DNA of 64,000 nt from Corynebacterium singulare (GCF_000833575.1 NZ_CP010827.1:806001-870000); one strand, 5' to 3'; counted from the first letter of the stretch, positions 43,125 to 53,669 are shown. A program made the numbers and translations. The notes: generated by a model not told the origin, from the letters alone.

Positions 43125-43312
43125 ACCTCCATTGTAGGTCTGGGCGGGGGTAGGGAACTGTGGTGAAAGAAAAGAGGGGGCACCCGAAAGCTGTCAGTAA
43201 TGTAACGGGTTGGACACAGTCCCACACGTTAGAAACGCGGGACCATACTCGCGTGGCATCATGGGTAAGTCTTATAGACCAATACGAGAAGAAGTGAAAG
43301 AGGAATTGCGTA

Positions 43313-44503
43313 ATGCGAAAAATCCCGCACCTTAAGAAAGTCCTTGTGGGCTCGGCTTTCGCAGGTGCGTTTTTCCTGGGTAACCCGGTGGCCGGCGCCC
43401 AGGAACTCCCCACCATCCCGGAGCTTGACTCGGCGGGCGTCGTGGACCAGGTGCGTGCGGACTTGAATTCCGTGGGCATTGAGACCAAGCCAGTAGACGC
43501 TGCGCTTACCGACGTCCTCGATACCGCCGTCAACGGCGCCGCTGCGGCAGCGGCACAGGACGCCTCCAACGCGATTGCGTCTGCGGTAAATTCCCCTGTG
43601 GCTCGCCAGGTTGCGGACCAGGCACAACTGCCAGCCCTCCCGACGGGGGAGGATTACGCTGGTGTCGATGCCATTACGGGGGAACCGCTGACCAATCCGG
43701 AGCCGATTGGTCTCCTGCAGGAGGCCACGCAGCCAGACTTCGTGCCAAAGGGCACTGACCCGAACTACGTGTGGAAAAATGACTCGTTCTCCAAGATTGC
43801 GGCTGGCAAGCCGCAGGCGGACTATGTCCTGCACCGAGTGCCTGGTTCTTTCTACGATGCTCCGCAGATTCCGGAGGAATCCAACACCGCGATGACGAAC
43901 GGTAAGTCCCTCTACGGACCTGGAACTCCGCTCTACATCAGCGAAGACACCATGTGCACGCTGACTGCGGCGGGAACCGATGCTGAAGGCCGTAAGGTTG
44001 GCATCACTGCTGGTCACTGCGGCAACGTTGGTGACCCGGTGTCTTCGGCGGATTCCTGGCAGGTCGGCCCCACCGGCACGCTGGTGAGCAAGAACACCTA
44101 CCTGGATTACTCGCTCATTGAGTTCGGTTCGGATGCTGAAGTCACCCGCAGCTACAACGGCGTGACTGCCTACGGCGTCGGTGGCACGACGAAGCCGGGG
44201 GATATCACCTGTAAGCGCGGCGTAGCCACCGGCACCACCTGCGGTATGACCTTCCAGCACGGTAAGCAGATCTCCGTCAATCAGGTCTGCGCCATGGTCG
44301 GTGATTCCGGCGCTCCAGTCTTCCGTGACGGACGCATCGTCGGCTCGATTTCCCGCGGTTTGTTCCCGGGCCTGCCGTCGTGCCGCACCCCGTGGCAGGG
44401 TGCGCTGCACAACCCGACGGTTGTAGCGAACACCGATGCTATTGTGGCGGATCTGAACCGGCGCGAGGGTGTGGGTTCTGGATTCACGCTTCCGGAGAAC
44501 TAG
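43313..44503 (+). CDS. secreted trypsin-like serine protease (S1 family)
   Basis: 396 aa with a Sec signal peptide (cleavage near VAGA-QELPT), a helical pro-region (about 30-130) and an S1 catalytic domain. The triad is visible: His in ITAGHCGN, Asp in YLDYSLIEF, Ser in MVGDSGAPVF; Cys pairs flank them. Probably secreted and self-activated by removal of the pro-region. Confidence 0.9.
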   Translation: MRKIPHLKKVLVGSAFAGAFFLGNPVAGAQELPTIPELDSAGVVDQVRADLNSVGIETKPVDAALTDVLDTAVNGAAAAAAQDASNAIASAVNSPVARQVADQAQLPALPTGEDYAGVDAITGEPLTNPEPIGLLQEATQPDFVPKGTDPNYVWKNDSFSKIAAGKPQADYVLHRVPGSFYDAPQIPEESNTAMTNGKSLYGPGTPLYISEDTMCTLTAAGTDAEGRKVGITAGHCGNVGDPVSSADSWQVGPTGTLVSKNTYLDYSLIEFGSDAEVTRSYNGVTAYGVGGTTKPGDITCKRGVATGTTCGMTFQHGKQISVNQVCAMVGDSGAPVFRDGRIVGSISRGLFPGLPSCRTPWQGALHNPTVVANTDAIVADLNRREGVGSGFTLPEN

Positions 44504-44522
44504 AAGTACGTTTCTAACATTT

Positions 44523-44557
44523 AAGGCCCCGGATCGTTAAAGATCTGGGGCCTTATT
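44523..44557 (+). terminator. terminator after the protease gene
   Basis: AAGGCCCCGGATC pairs with GATCTGGGGCCTT, followed by ATTT. Confidence 0.92.
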
Positions 44558-44617
44558 TGATCGAAGTGACCTACGCGGCGCGGTTCGCTGGGGTGCGACG
44601 CTGGGGCGCCGCGCGGG

Positions 44618-45391
44618 CTAGGAGAGGGCGGTGAGGGCGGCGTCGTGAAGCTTGCCGTTGGAGGCAAGCGCGGAGCCGCCGTGGGGGCCGTCCTCGCCGC
44701 GAACGTTGGTGAAGCGGCCGCCGGCCTCAGTCACCAGAAGGGCCGGGGCAGCCAGGTCCCAGAGAGAGACCTCGGGCTCGGCAGTAATGTCGACAGCGCC
44801 CTCGGCAACTAGGCAGTAGTTCCAGAAGTCACCGTAGCCGCGCAGGCGCCAGACCTTGTCGGTGAGAGAGACGAAGGCGTCGCGGGATAGGCCCCAGCCG
44901 GCCAGCGAGCTCATGGCTAGGGACGCATTCTCCAGATCAGCGACCTCGGAGACGCGCAGGCGCTTGGGCTCACCGCCGAAGACACGGAAGGCGCCAGTGC
45001 CCTTGGCCGCGTACCAGCGGCGACGAAGAGCGGGGGCAGAGATGACGGAGACGACTGGTTCGCCATCTTCAAGCAATGCGATCAGGGTGGCCCACACAGG
45101 CACGCCGCGAACGAAGTTCTTGGTGCCGTCGATGGGGTCGATGACCCACTGGCGGCCCTCGTAGCAGGCTTCGCCACCAAATTCTTCGCCCAAGACCTCA
45201 TCGCGCGGGCGGGAGCGCTTCAATGCCTCACGAATGGCCTTTTCGCAGGCCAGATCTGCATCTGAGACTGGGGTCATGTCCGGCTTGTCCTTGACCGAAA
45301 GGTCTGTGGCTTCAAAGCGGTGCATGGTGACAGCATCCGCGTGGCCTGCCATCTCTAGGGCCAGGCCGAGGTCCTCTTTGTACTTACCCAC
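44618..45391 (-). CDS. hisN: histidinol-phosphatase, inositol monophosphatase family
   Basis: 257 aa. Metal-binding motifs [19 protein letters not shown] and [15 protein letters not shown] are intact. In corynebacteria this IMP-type enzyme removes phosphate from histidinol phosphate in histidine synthesis. It starts 8 bp inside the end of the upstream family member, indicating coupled translation. Confidence 0.88.
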   Translation of the reverse strand: MGKYKEDLGLALEMAGHADAVTMHRFEATDLSVKDKPDMTPVSDADLACEKAIREALKRSRPRDEVLGEEFGGEACYEGRQWVIDPIDGTKNFVRGVPVWATLIALLEDGEPVVSVISAPALRRRWYAAKGTGAFRVFGGEPKRLRVSEVADLENASLAMSSLAGWGLSRDAFVSLTDKVWRLRGYGDFWNYCLVAEGAVDITAEPEVSLWDLAAPALLVTEAGGRFTNVRGEDGPHGGSALASNGKLHDAALTALS

Positions 45392-46211
45392 GGAGCCATT
45401 CCTCCATCTGATCGACTACCTGTTTATTACCCGCGATACACCATTCCACACCGCCGGCAGTAACCTTGCGCGCCGCGCCGCCAGCAGCAAGCACAAGCGC
45501 CTGACCGGGGAACCAATCCCAGTCTTTAACGGAGTGCTGCATCCATGCTCCCCACGTGCCGTCAGCCACAGAGGACAGGTCGACGGAGCCAGCACCCAAC
45601 ATGCGCACGGTGGCAAAGTGCGGGGCCACCTTGTCCCAGGCTGCGGAAATTTTCGGGTCGGTGATGCTTGAAGGGTGGAGGTACGTGGAGAGGCAGAGGT
45701 CTTCCGCGGGGGTGTCGACAAGCGGCGTCACCTCCTTGACGTCCAGGGTCGTGGCGTGGTCGCGGCCGCCGAACCACGTGTAGCCCATGGCGGGGCGGTG
45801 GACGGCGCCGAGGATGACCCCGGAGGAATCGGTAAGCGCCAGTGCCGAGCACCAGTAATCGAAGCCGGAGGCGAAGTTGAAGGTGCCGTCGACCGGATCG
45901 ATGACCCAGGTGCGGCCGGACTTCGACTCGCGGTTGGCGCCCTCCTCGCCGACGATGCCGTCCTCTCCGCGCAGAGCTTCGAGGACGCCCGCGACGAAGC
46001 GCTCGGCGGCAAAGTCGGCGTCAGTGACGACATCCGCACGGTCTGTTTTCTGGGATACGTCCACACCCTGTTCGCGCAGGCGCCAGGCTAGGCGGCCGGC
46101 GTTGTAGACGAGCGCCTGGGCAAGGTGGGCATCAGTATCGTCCGCATGGGCAACGATGAAGGTCTTGATGATGGCATCGATCATCTCGGTGAGGCTTGGC
46201 TGGTCACTCAT
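45384..46211 (-). CDS. inositol monophosphatase family protein
   Basis: 275 aa. Motifs [21 protein letters not shown] and [18 protein letters not shown] are present, the last slightly deviant from the canonical WDxAAG form. Mg-dependent sugar phosphatase of the SuhB/CysQ type; substrate unknown. Same operon as hisN. Confidence 0.85.
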   Translation of the reverse strand: MSDQPSLTEMIDAIIKTFIVAHADDTDAHLAQALVYNAGRLAWRLREQGVDVSQKTDRADVVTDADFAAERFVAGVLEALRGEDGIVGEEGANRESKSGRTWVIDPVDGTFNFASGFDYWCSALALTDSSGVILGAVHRPAMGYTWFGGRDHATTLDVKEVTPLVDTPAEDLCLSTYLHPSSITDPKISAAWDKVAPHFATVRMLGAGSVDLSSVADGTWGAWMQHSVKDWDWFPGQALVLAAGGAARKVTAGGVEWCIAGNKQVVDQMEEWLRG

Positions 46212-46280
46212 GCCGCCTATTGTCGCGCTAAATGCGGCCGATGGCTAATCAGAGGGCAAGAATAAGTAGAGTAGGGGGCT

Positions 46281-47387
46281 ATGCGTCCGGAACAAACAGC
46301 ACGACTTGAGGAACTCAGCGCCACCTTGACCTCCATTGAAAAGGTGATGGACCCGGAAGCGGTGTCCGAGCGCGTGCGCGAGCTTGAGGCCCAAGCGGGG
46401 GACCCGTCGCTGTGGGACGACCCCGACCACGCGCAACAGGTGACCTCTTCGCTCTCAGCGGAGCAAGCGAAGCTGCGCAAGCTCTCCTCCCTGCGTGGAA
46501 GGATCGAGGACCTGCCCGTCATGTCTGAGCTAGCGGAAGAAGAGGGCGACGAGGCCTCCCAGGAGCTGGTGGAGGCTGAGCTTGAGGAGCTCGGTGCGGC
46601 CATCGAGTCGCTGGAAGTTACCACGATGCTCTCGGGCGAATATGACGAGCGCGAGGCAGTTATCAACATCCGCTCCGGCGCCGGAGGTGTGGATGCCGCG
46701 GACTGGGCGGAGATGCTCATGCGCATGTACACCCGTTGGGCTGAAAAGAACGGGCACAAGGTGGATGTCTATGACATTTCCTATGCCGAGGAAGCAGGTA
46801 TCAAGTCCGCCACCTTTGTTGTGCATGGCGAATACATGTACGGCCAACTCTCCGTCGAGCAGGGTGCGCACCGCCTCGTACGCATCTCACCCTTTGATAA
46901 CCAGGGCCGCCGCCAGACCTCCTTCGCAGAGGTAGAGGTACTGCCAGTGGTGGAGCAGACGGACTCCATCGAGGTCCCAGACTCCGAGGTGCGCGTGGAT
47001 GTTTACCGTTCCTCGGGCCCGGGCGGTCAGTCGGTGAACACGACTGACTCGGCAGTTCGCCTCACACATATCCCGACGGGCATCGTGGTGACCTGTCAGA
47101 ACGAGAAGTCCCAGATTCAAAACAAGGCCTCGGCGATGCGCGTGCTGCAGGCAAAGTTGCTGGAGCGCAAGCGTCAGGAAGAGCGCGCGGAGCTCGATGC
47201 GCTGGGCGCGGGCGGCAATGCGTCATGGGGCAACCAGATGCGCTCTTATGTTCTGCATCCGTACCAGATGGTCAAGGATCTTCGGACGAATTACGAGGTC
47301 GGTGACCCATCCAAGGTGCTCGATGGCGACATTGACGGCTTCTTGGAGGCTGGTATTCGCTGGCGTATGGCGGAGAATGAGGCCTAG
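46281..47387 (+). CDS. prfB: peptide chain release factor 2
   Basis: 368 aa. Stop-codon recognition tripeptide SPF ([11 protein letters not shown]) and the catalytic GGQ loop ([18 protein letters not shown]) are clear. The frame is continuous from ATG 46281, so there is no programmed frameshift as in many bacteria. Followed by ftsE 33 bp later. Confidence 0.96.
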   Translation: MRPEQTARLEELSATLTSIEKVMDPEAVSERVRELEAQAGDPSLWDDPDHAQQVTSSLSAEQAKLRKLSSLRGRIEDLPVMSELAEEEGDEASQELVEAELEELGAAIESLEVTTMLSGEYDEREAVINIRSGAGGVDAADWAEMLMRMYTRWAEKNGHKVDVYDISYAEEAGIKSATFVVHGEYMYGQLSVEQGAHRLVRISPFDNQGRRQTSFAEVEVLPVVEQTDSIEVPDSEVRVDVYRSSGPGGQSVNTTDSAVRLTHIPTGIVVTCQNEKSQIQNKASAMRVLQAKLLERKRQEERAELDALGAGGNASWGNQMRSYVLHPYQMVKDLRTNYEVGDPSKVLDGDIDGFLEAGIRWRMAENEA

Positions 47388-47420
47388 GCTTAAGTGACGT
47401 TTGTTGCTAATGTTGCTTGA

Positions 47421-48110
47421 GTGATCACTTTTGAGAATGTGTCCAAGGTCTATGCGACGTCGACTAGGCCCGCGCTGGACAACGTGTCCTTCGAGATAGA
47501 CGATGGCGAATTCGTCTTCCTTATTGGCCCCTCTGGCTCCGGAAAGTCCACCTTTCTGCAGCTCATGGTGCGTGAAACCAACGTGAGCTCCGGGGATATC
47601 CATTTCGGGGACTTCCACGTCAACGCGCTCAAGGGCGGTCAGATCAACCAGCTGCGCCAGTCCATCGGTTACGTCTTTCAGGATTTCCGCCTTCTTCCCA
47701 AACTCAATGTCTACGACAACGTGGCTTTCGCGTTGCAGGTCATTGGCAAGAAGAAATCTCGTATTGCCAAGCAAGTTCCCGAGGTCCTCGACATGGTGGG
47801 CCTGGGGGCTAAGCAGCACCGCATGCCTCATGAACTCTCCGGCGGCGAACAGCAGCGCGTGGCCATTGCACGTGCCTTTGTCAACCGTCCTAAGCTGCTG
47901 CTTGCCGACGAACCCACGGGCAACCTCGATCCCGCCACCGCCGCGGAAATCATGGCCCTGCTGACGAAGATCAACCGCCGCGGCACCACCGTGGTGATGT
48001 CGACGCACAATGCGCGCGCGGTCAACGATGCGCGCCAGCGAGTCCTCGAGCTGCACAATGGAACGCTCGTGCGCGATGAGAAGAACGCAATGTACGGGGA
48101 GGCGCTCTAA
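47421..48110 (+). CDS. ftsE: cell division ATP-binding protein FtsE
   Basis: 229 aa, GTG start. Walker [10 protein letters not shown], signature [14 protein letters not shown], Walker [14 protein letters not shown]. With FtsX it controls peptidoglycan hydrolases during division. Its stop abuts the FtsX start. Confidence 0.96.
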   Translation: MITFENVSKVYATSTRPALDNVSFEIDDGEFVFLIGPSGSGKSTFLQLMVRETNVSSGDIHFGDFHVNALKGGQINQLRQSIGYVFQDFRLLPKLNVYDNVAFALQVIGKKKSRIAKQVPEVLDMVGLGAKQHRMPHELSGGEQQRVAIARAFVNRPKLLLADEPTGNLDPATAAEIMALLTKINRRGTTVVMSTHNARAVNDARQRVLELHNGTLVRDEKNAMYGEAL

Positions 48111-49013
48111 ATGAACTTGGGTTTTGTTTTTCGCGAGGCCGTTAAAGGCTTGGGCCGCAACATCACGATGACCATCGCCATGGTGATCACCACGGCTATT
48201 TCCGTTGCTCTGGTGGTGGCTGGTGTTCTTGTCACGCAGATGACGAATGACACTAAAGACATCTACCTCGAGCAGGTAGAGGTTATGGTGCAGCTCAACG
48301 AGGACATCTCCGCACACGACCCTGAATGCACGGACGCGGCGTGTTCCGGATTGAGGAAGAAGCTGGAGGCGGATGACGATATCGAATCCGTTGACTACCG
48401 CAGCCAAAAGGAATCCTATGACCGCTTCGTAGAGCTGTTTAAGGAAACCGATCCGGTCATGGTGAAGGAGACCTCGCCGGATGCGCTGCCGGCCGCCTTC
48501 CACGTGCGCCTGAAGGATCCAACGGACACCGCGCCTATCGACGCCATCGCGGAGGACCCCGCCGTAAGCGAAATCATCGACCAGCAGGAGGATGTGCGCA
48601 GCGCTGCCGGCAACCTCGATGCCATCCGTAACGCCACCTTCATTCTGGCTGCGGTGGTGGCGTTGGCCGCCATCATGCTCATCGCCAACATGGTGCAGAT
48701 TGCTGCCTTCCAGCGTCAGCGTGAAACCGCGATTATGCGTATGGTGGGCGCCTCACGCTGGATTACCCATGCGCCGTTCATCATGGAAGCCGTTCTAGGC
48801 GCGATTGGCGGTGTTATCCTCGGCGGCGCCGGCGTTCTCTTGGGGAAGAACGTGGTCCTCGACCCCGCACTGAAAGACCTCTATCAGAAGCAGCTGCTGG
48901 CTCCGGTGACGTCGGGCGATGTGTGGACGGCACTGCCCATCGTTGGCCTCGTAGCGCTGCTTTTCGCCGCGCTGACTGCCCAGGTGACCATGCGCGCTTA
49001 CGTTCGTACCTAA
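48111..49013 (+). CDS. ftsX: cell division membrane protein FtsX
   Basis: 300 aa. One N-terminal membrane segment, an extracytoplasmic domain (about 45-170, with a Cys pair CTDAACSG), then three C-terminal segments with the FtsX/MacB-type core (LIANMVQIAAFQRQRETAIMRMVGAS). Directly follows ftsE. Confidence 0.95.
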   Translation: MNLGFVFREAVKGLGRNITMTIAMVITTAISVALVVAGVLVTQMTNDTKDIYLEQVEVMVQLNEDISAHDPECTDAACSGLRKKLEADDDIESVDYRSQKESYDRFVELFKETDPVMVKETSPDALPAAFHVRLKDPTDTAPIDAIAEDPAVSEIIDQQEDVRSAAGNLDAIRNATFILAAVVALAAIMLIANMVQIAAFQRQRETAIMRMVGASRWITHAPFIMEAVLGAIGGVILGGAGVLLGKNVVLDPALKDLYQKQLLAPVTSGDVWTALPIVGLVALLFAALTAQVTMRAYVRT

Positions 49014-49123
49014 GCCCGACCGTGGTCTGTGGAAGGGTGGGGCTCTACTATCAAAAGCCTTCTCCCTCCGCGGTGGAACCAGATGTGGTTTTTGCCTGGC
49101 AGTGGCGTAACATAGTCCGAACT

Positions 49124-49630
49124 ATGGCGAAGAAGGCAAAGAAGAAAAAAGGGGCAGCGGCGGATAACAATTCGACCCTGGCCACCAACCGACGTGCCCG
49201 CCACGACTACACCATCCTCGATACCGTGGAATGCGGCATGGTGCTCGTGGGCACCGAGATTAAGTCGATGCGCGAAGGCAAGATTTCCCTTGCGGATTCG
49301 TTCGCCACTATCGACGATGGTGAGGTCTACATCCGCAACCTCCACATCCCGGAGTACTCCCAGGGCACGTGGACGAATCACTCGCCGAAGCGCACGCGCA
49401 AGCTGCTGCTGCACCGACGTGAGATTGACAAGCTCATGGGTCAGGTGCGCGATGGCAACAAGACCCTGATCCCGCTCAAGGTCTATCTGAAAAATGGCCG
49501 CGCCAAGTGTGAGCTCGGCCTAGCCAAGGGTAAGCAGGATTACGACAAGCGCGAAGCGATTAAGCGCCGCGACCAAGACCGTGATATCACCCGTGAACTG
49601 GGGCGCCGCGTCAAGGGCATCAACGCCTAG
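49124..49630 (+). CDS. smpB: SsrA-binding protein SmpB
   Basis: 168 aa from ATG 49124 (MAKKAKKKKGAAADNNSTLA). The core is canonical: NRRARHDYTILDTVECGMVLVGTEIKS, RKLLLHRREIDKLMG, LIPLKVYLKNGRAKCELGLAKGKQDYDKRE, ending in the basic tail RRVKGINA. Works with the tmRNA gene 1.9 kb downstream. Confidence 0.96.
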   Translation: MAKKAKKKKGAAADNNSTLATNRRARHDYTILDTVECGMVLVGTEIKSMREGKISLADSFATIDDGEVYIRNLHIPEYSQGTWTNHSPKRTRKLLLHRREIDKLMGQVRDGNKTLIPLKVYLKNGRAKCELGLAKGKQDYDKREAIKRRDQDRDITRELGRRVKGINA

Positions 49631-49655
49631 CCAGTGAGCGTCTAGCCTGGGAACC

Positions 49656-50012
49656 ATGATTTACACGGCTAAGGTTCATGACGTTGTTCACGGTGACGAG
49701 GAGCTGCGTGGGGAAGCGGTGCTCGTCGATAAGCTCTGGCCCCGCGGCGTGGCCAAAGAACGCCTGGATTATGATCACTGGTTCAAGCACGTGGCTCCCA
49801 GCGCGGAGCTCCGGAAATGGTGGGGCCACGACGCTGACAGTTTTGAGGAGTTCGGTCGGCGTTACCGCGCTGAGCTAGATGAGAACGAGAATGAGGAATT
49901 GGAGAAGCTGCGCCAGTTTGCAGCAGACGGCGACCTCACCCTTCTCTTCGCAGCCAAGGACCGAAAGATAAACCACGCCGTCGTGCTGAAGGCGTGGTTA
50001 GAGGAGAACTAG
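49656..50012 (+). CDS. DUF488 family protein
   Basis: 118 aa. VLVDKLWPRGVAKERLDYDHWFKHVAPSAELRKWW is diagnostic of the short DUF488 (YeaO-like) family, function unknown. 25 bp after smpB, same direction. Confidence 0.88.
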   Translation: MIYTAKVHDVVHGDEELRGEAVLVDKLWPRGVAKERLDYDHWFKHVAPSAELRKWWGHDADSFEEFGRRYRAELDENENEELEKLRQFAADGDLTLLFAAKDRKINHAVVLKAWLEEN

Positions 50013-50019
50013 CGCGGGT

Positions 50020-51291
50020 CTAGGCAAAGAGGCCCCAGATGGTTGCGCCCACGGCGATGAGGCCAGTGACAACGACGAAGTAGTTGCTGGCACGGGTGCG
50101 GAACTGCTTCAGAGCATCGATGCGGTGGATGGCGTACATCGGCAGCAGGTAGAGAATCGACGCGATGAACGGTCCACCGATAGCCTCAATGAGGCCGAGA
50201 ATCGAGGGGTCAATGATGGCGACGACCCAAGCGGACACAAAGATGATGCCGTGCATGACAGAATTGAGCTGCTTTTCTGAGAGCTTCTTCGTCGCGCTCG
50301 GTGCCACGGTGCGCAGCAGGAAGTTGCCGCCCTCGGTAGCGCCCAGCACGTGTCCGAAGTAGGAGGACACAATGGCCACCATCGCAACGATGGGGGAGAG
50401 GAAGGCCAGGACCGGCACGCCGGTGACGTTTGCCAAGTAAGACAGCACCGGCAGGTTCTGCTCGCGAGCCTCCGCTAGGCCGTCCGCGCCCAGCGTCAGC
50501 GTGCAGGACCACACGAAGAACATCGTGAACACGGTGAGCAGGATGGCCGTCAGGGCTAGTGCGCGGGAAGCGTTCTCCGAGCTCTTCTCGCGACCGTGTG
50601 CGGCGACCATGGCCAGGGAGAACTGGGAAATGGCGGGAGAGTGGTTAAAGGAGAACACCAGCACCGGAATGATGAGGGCCACCGAACCGACGATGCGCCA
50701 GTCATTGTTGCCCACCTCCATGAAAGAGGCGATGTCCCACCGCGGAATGAGGTAAATAGACAGCGCGCCGAGGCAGAAGATCAGCGGATAGACCAGGAAC
50801 TGCGTCACCGCGAGCACGATGCGTTGGCCGAAGGCAAAGACCACGGTCATCACACCGACGAGGAGGAAGGACAGCAATGGACGCGGAATCGTAGGCCCAC
50901 CCAGCTGGTTGACGATGAAACTGTTGACCGTGTTCGTGATGGATACGCCGTAAATGAGCACAATGGGGAAAATTGCGCAGAAATACACCACGGAGATGAT
51001 GAGGCCTGCGGTTTTGCCGAAATAGTCGGTGACCACGGCCGTGATGTCTTCACCCTGGCGCGGTGATGCGCAAATCATGCGGGCGAGTCCACGGTGGGAG
51101 AAGTAGGTCATCGGGCCAATCAAAATCGTGGCCACGAGCAGAGGCCAGAAGCCGAAGCTGCCGGCATTGATAGGAAGAAACAGAATGCCAGCGCCGACGG
51201 CGGTGCCGAAGAGCGAGATAGCCCATTCGGTATTGCTCGTCGGGCGCTTAGTGGATTCCGGGGAGCTGGAGGTCTCGGTACGTGTGCTCAC
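50020..51291 (-). CDS. amino-acid permease, HAAAP/SdaC (serine-type) family
   Basis: 423 aa from GTG 51291, preceded by AAAGG at 7 nt; the frame is open 13 codons further but lacks support. About eleven membrane segments; AISLFGTAVGAGILFLPINAGSFGFWPLL at the first helix is the family mark. Most similar in pattern to SdaC-like Ser/Thr permeases with proton or sodium symport. Converges on DUF488. Confidence 0.85.
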   Translation of the reverse strand: MSTRTETSSSPESTKRPTSNTEWAISLFGTAVGAGILFLPINAGSFGFWPLLVATILIGPMTYFSHRGLARMICASPRQGEDITAVVTDYFGKTAGLIISVVYFCAIFPIVLIYGVSITNTVNSFIVNQLGGPTIPRPLLSFLLVGVMTVVFAFGQRIVLAVTQFLVYPLIFCLGALSIYLIPRWDIASFMEVGNNDWRIVGSVALIIPVLVFSFNHSPAISQFSLAMVAAHGREKSSENASRALALTAILLTVFTMFFVWSCTLTLGADGLAEAREQNLPVLSYLANVTGVPVLAFLSPIVAMVAIVSSYFGHVLGATEGGNFLLRTVAPSATKKLSEKQLNSVMHGIIFVSAWVVAIIDPSILGLIEAIGGPFIASILYLLPMYAIHRIDALKQFRTRASNYFVVVTGLIAVGATIWGLFA

Positions 51292-51501
51292 TTTGCAGCC
51301 TTTAACAAAGTAGGTGGACTGGACTCGCATACCTTAACAGCGTTGAAATTGACGTTAATCACAAGGGGGTGCTTATGAAAGCTATGCCTCATGTGGCCTG
51401 GGGTGGGGCTTGCGGGAATAGGGGTGTGTGCAGTAGCGTTGAACGAACCGTAGGCGCGTGAAAACGTGTTCTGCGCAGCTTTCACAGCAATGTGTTACTG
51501 A

Positions 51502-51880
51502 GGGGTCGACTTGGTTTCGACTTCGTACATTGAGCCAGGGGAAGCGTGCCGGTGCAGGCTAGAGACCACCGTTAAGCGTCGTAGCAACCAATAAACGCAG
51601 AGAAGAACTCTCAGCGTGACTACGCCCTCGCTGCCTAATTACAGCGACGCGTGTCTGTCAGCCTAGGTTTCGTTCCTGACCTAGAACCTGGCATCGACTA
51701 AGGAACTTGCCTGACCGGTTTGTTGTTCGGCCGGTTGGGGACTTTAAGAGCAACTGGGCCCATCATCCGGAGCGTGTTTGCCCGAGCCGGAGGGCCGAGT
51801 AGAGATCCTGTGCAGACTGCGCACGGAGAAGCCCTGGCAAGATGACGAAGGACCCGGGTTCAATTCCCGGCGGCTCCACC
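51502..51880 (+). ncRNA. ssrA: tmRNA (ssrA)
   Basis: Starts GGGGUCGACUUGGUUUCGAC and ends with T-arm GGGTTCAATTCCCGG and CGGCTCC paired to the 5' GGGGUCG, then A-CC. The resume codon GCA at 51597-51599 opens the tag AEKNSQRDYALAA, stop TAA at 51636-51638. CCA is not fully encoded. Rescues stalled ribosomes together with SmpB. Confidence 0.95.
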
Positions 51881-51885
51881 GAATG

Positions 51886-52098
51886 TCAAGAAACCCGCTG
51901 GTCAGAACGGCCAGCGGGTTTCTTGTTTGGATGGTTGGCCCTGCCGCTGGCGCTGGCGGTGCTAACGACAGTCGCGATGAGCGGCAGGCCGCAGCAGAGC
52001 AGCAACGGAAGCGCGCAGCATGCCAGTAGGAGCAGCCCGGTCCCTGCGGCGACGATGGGACCGGCGCGCCGTTCGTCGCGGTCGTGATCGGCGCTCAT
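51886..52098 (-). CDS. small Cys-rich membrane protein, mercury transport-like
   Basis: 70 aa from ATG 52098; AGAGG at 8 nt supports it over the longer frame. One or two hydrophobic segments with two vicinal Cys pairs (LLLLACCALPLLLCCGLPLI), as expected for Hg(II) uptake proteins of the MerT/MerF type, though no family match is claimed. The last 15 or so codons are read through the tmRNA terminator, so the natural C-terminus was probably lost when the island joined here. Confidence 0.6.
   Translation of the reverse strand: MSADHDRDERRAGPIVAAGTGLLLLACCALPLLLCCGLPLIATVVSTASASGRANHPNKKPAGRSDQRVS
51891..51921 (+). terminator. tmRNA terminator
   Basis: AAACCCGCTGG (51891-51901), 9-nt loop, CCAGCGGGTTT (51911-51921), then CTTGTTT. 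Confidence 0.9.
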
Positions 52099-52147
52099 CG
52101 TCTGGACCTCTTCCGGATGAGATCTCTCCGATTGCATGCGTTGCCGT

Positions 52148-53563
52148 TCATGCGCAGCACGAGAGCAGTGACGGGTCGGTGGTGAAGGACTTCGCGGCGA
52201 TCCGGATGCCTTCGGTCATGGTCAGGTAGGGGGCCCAGGCGTCGGCGACTTCGGCGATGGTCTTGCCGAGCACGTGGACGCCTGCGGCGGCGAGTTCCCC
52301 GGCGTCCTTGGCGACGGCGGTGAGGCCGAGGATCTCGCTCGTATCGGCGTTCACGACGATCTTGATGAACCCGCGGGTGTCGCGGTTGATCACCGCCCGG
52401 GGCACATACTCCAGGGGCAGCACGCGGCAGTCGCAGCGGATCCCCGCGGCGACGACCTCCTTCTCGGTCATCCCGACCGCGCCGATCGCCGGTCCGGTGA
52501 ACGTCACCCGCGGCAGATGGGAGTAGTCGACGGACCGGTCGGCGTCGGCGAACGCGTTCTCGGCGACGAGGGTGCCGTGGTGGGCCGCGACGTAGACGAA
52601 CTCCGGGTGCCCGGTCACGTCGCCCGCGGCCCAGATCCGCGGGTTCGACGACTGCAGATGGTCGGAGACGACCACCTCGCCGGAGTCCCCGGTCTTCACC
52701 CCGACCGCATCGAGGTTCAAGCCGTCGGTGACGGGACGGCGTCCGAGGGCGACGAGCACCTGGTCGGCGCGGAACTCGTGCGAGCCGCCGGACACGTCCG
52801 CGGTAACCACGACCTGCCCGGTCGCCGCGTCCCGGGACACCCGGGTCGGCACCGCGCGGCGGACCACCCGGATGCCCTCGTCGGCGAACACCTCCTGCAG
52901 TGTCCGGGACACCTCCGGCTCCTCCTTCGACGCGAGCCGGGACCGCACCAGCACGGTGACCTGGGAGCCGAGGCGGGCGAACAGCTGCGCCTGCTCCAGG
53001 GCGACGTAGCCGCCGCCGAGCACCAGCATCGACTCGGGGACCTCGGTCAGGTTCATCGCCGTGGTTGAGGTCAGGTACCCGGCCTCGTCCAGGCCGTCGA
53101 TCGGCGGAGCCCACGGCCGCGCACCGGTGGCGACCAGGTAGTGCTCGGCCTCGATCGTCTCGACCGCTCCGTCTGCGGCGGTGACCTCCAACACCGGCGC
53201 GTCCGGGGTGCCCGCGAACCCGGCGTCTCCCCGCCGGACGTGCCACCCGTATGAATCGGCGACGTCGGCGTACTTCTCGCCCCGCATCGTCTCGACCAAC
53301 GCCTGCTTCCCGGCGATCAGCGCGGGCATGTCCACTGGGCCTGCCGTCGTCGCGATCCCCGGGAACCGGTCGGCGGCGACGTGCCGTGCATCGGCGGCGG
53401 CGATGAGGGCCTTCGACGGCACGCAGCCCGTGTTCACGCAGGTGCCGCCGAGCGTGCCACGCTCGATCATCACCACCGACTTCCCGAGCATGGTCGCGCG
53501 AATCGCGGCGGCGAACGCTCCGCCGCCCGATCCGATGATGGCGAGATCGTACTTCGTAGGCAT
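52148..53563 (-). CDS. merA: mercury(II) reductase
   Basis: 471 aa from ATG 53563 (GGGAG 5 nt upstream). FAD-binding IIGSGGGAFAAAIRA, redox-active GTCVNTGCVPSK, NADPH site VLGGGYVALEQAQ, second FAD motif IWAAGDVTG and the C-terminal vicinal pair SCCA that is diagnostic of MerA. No N-terminal HMA domain. Reduces Hg2+ to volatile Hg0 in the cytoplasm. Divergent from merR. Confidence 0.95.
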   Translation of the reverse strand: MPTKYDLAIIGSGGGAFAAAIRATMLGKSVVMIERGTLGGTCVNTGCVPSKALIAAADARHVAADRFPGIATTAGPVDMPALIAGKQALVETMRGEKYADVADSYGWHVRRGDAGFAGTPDAPVLEVTAADGAVETIEAEHYLVATGARPWAPPIDGLDEAGYLTSTTAMNLTEVPESMLVLGGGYVALEQAQLFARLGSQVTVLVRSRLASKEEPEVSRTLQEVFADEGIRVVRRAVPTRVSRDAATGQVVVTADVSGGSHEFRADQVLVALGRRPVTDGLNLDAVGVKTGDSGEVVVSDHLQSSNPRIWAAGDVTGHPEFVYVAAHHGTLVAENAFADADRSVDYSHLPRVTFTGPAIGAVGMTEKEVVAAGIRCDCRVLPLEYVPRAVINRDTRGFIKIVVNADTSEILGLTAVAKDAGELAAAGVHVLGKTIAEVADAWAPYLTMTEGIRIAAKSFTTDPSLLSCCA

Positions 53564-53611
53564 CGCTGCTCCCGTCAAGGCTTGGACTTCTGTTCCGTTT
53601 CAGCCATACTA

Positions 53612-53635
53612 GACCTTCCAGTGCAGGGGAAGGTC
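53612..53635. promoter_or_regulatory. MerR operator/promoter for merA
   Basis: Perfect 8-bp dyad GACCTTCC (53612-53619) / GGAAGGTC (53628-53635). On the minus strand it lies between TTGACC (-35) and TAGTAT (-10) spaced 20 bp, the overlong spacer typical of MerR-family activation. Confidence 0.88.
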
Positions 53636-53669
53636 AAGCGTGGCCCCTGCCGAATGATCGGAGGCCGCA

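Noticed and set aside
43259..44410. 383-codon antisense frame opposite the trypsin-like protease gene
   Set aside because: The plus strand has signal peptide and catalytic triad; the antisense is shadow.
46281..46400. programmed frameshift in prfB
   Set aside because: The reading frame is continuous from the ATG to the GGQ motif and stop; no in-frame UGA with slippery CUU was seen.
47223..48503. 426-codon antisense frame opposite prfB-ftsE-ftsX
   Set aside because: Spans three genuine genes on the other strand with clear motifs; a codon-bias shadow.
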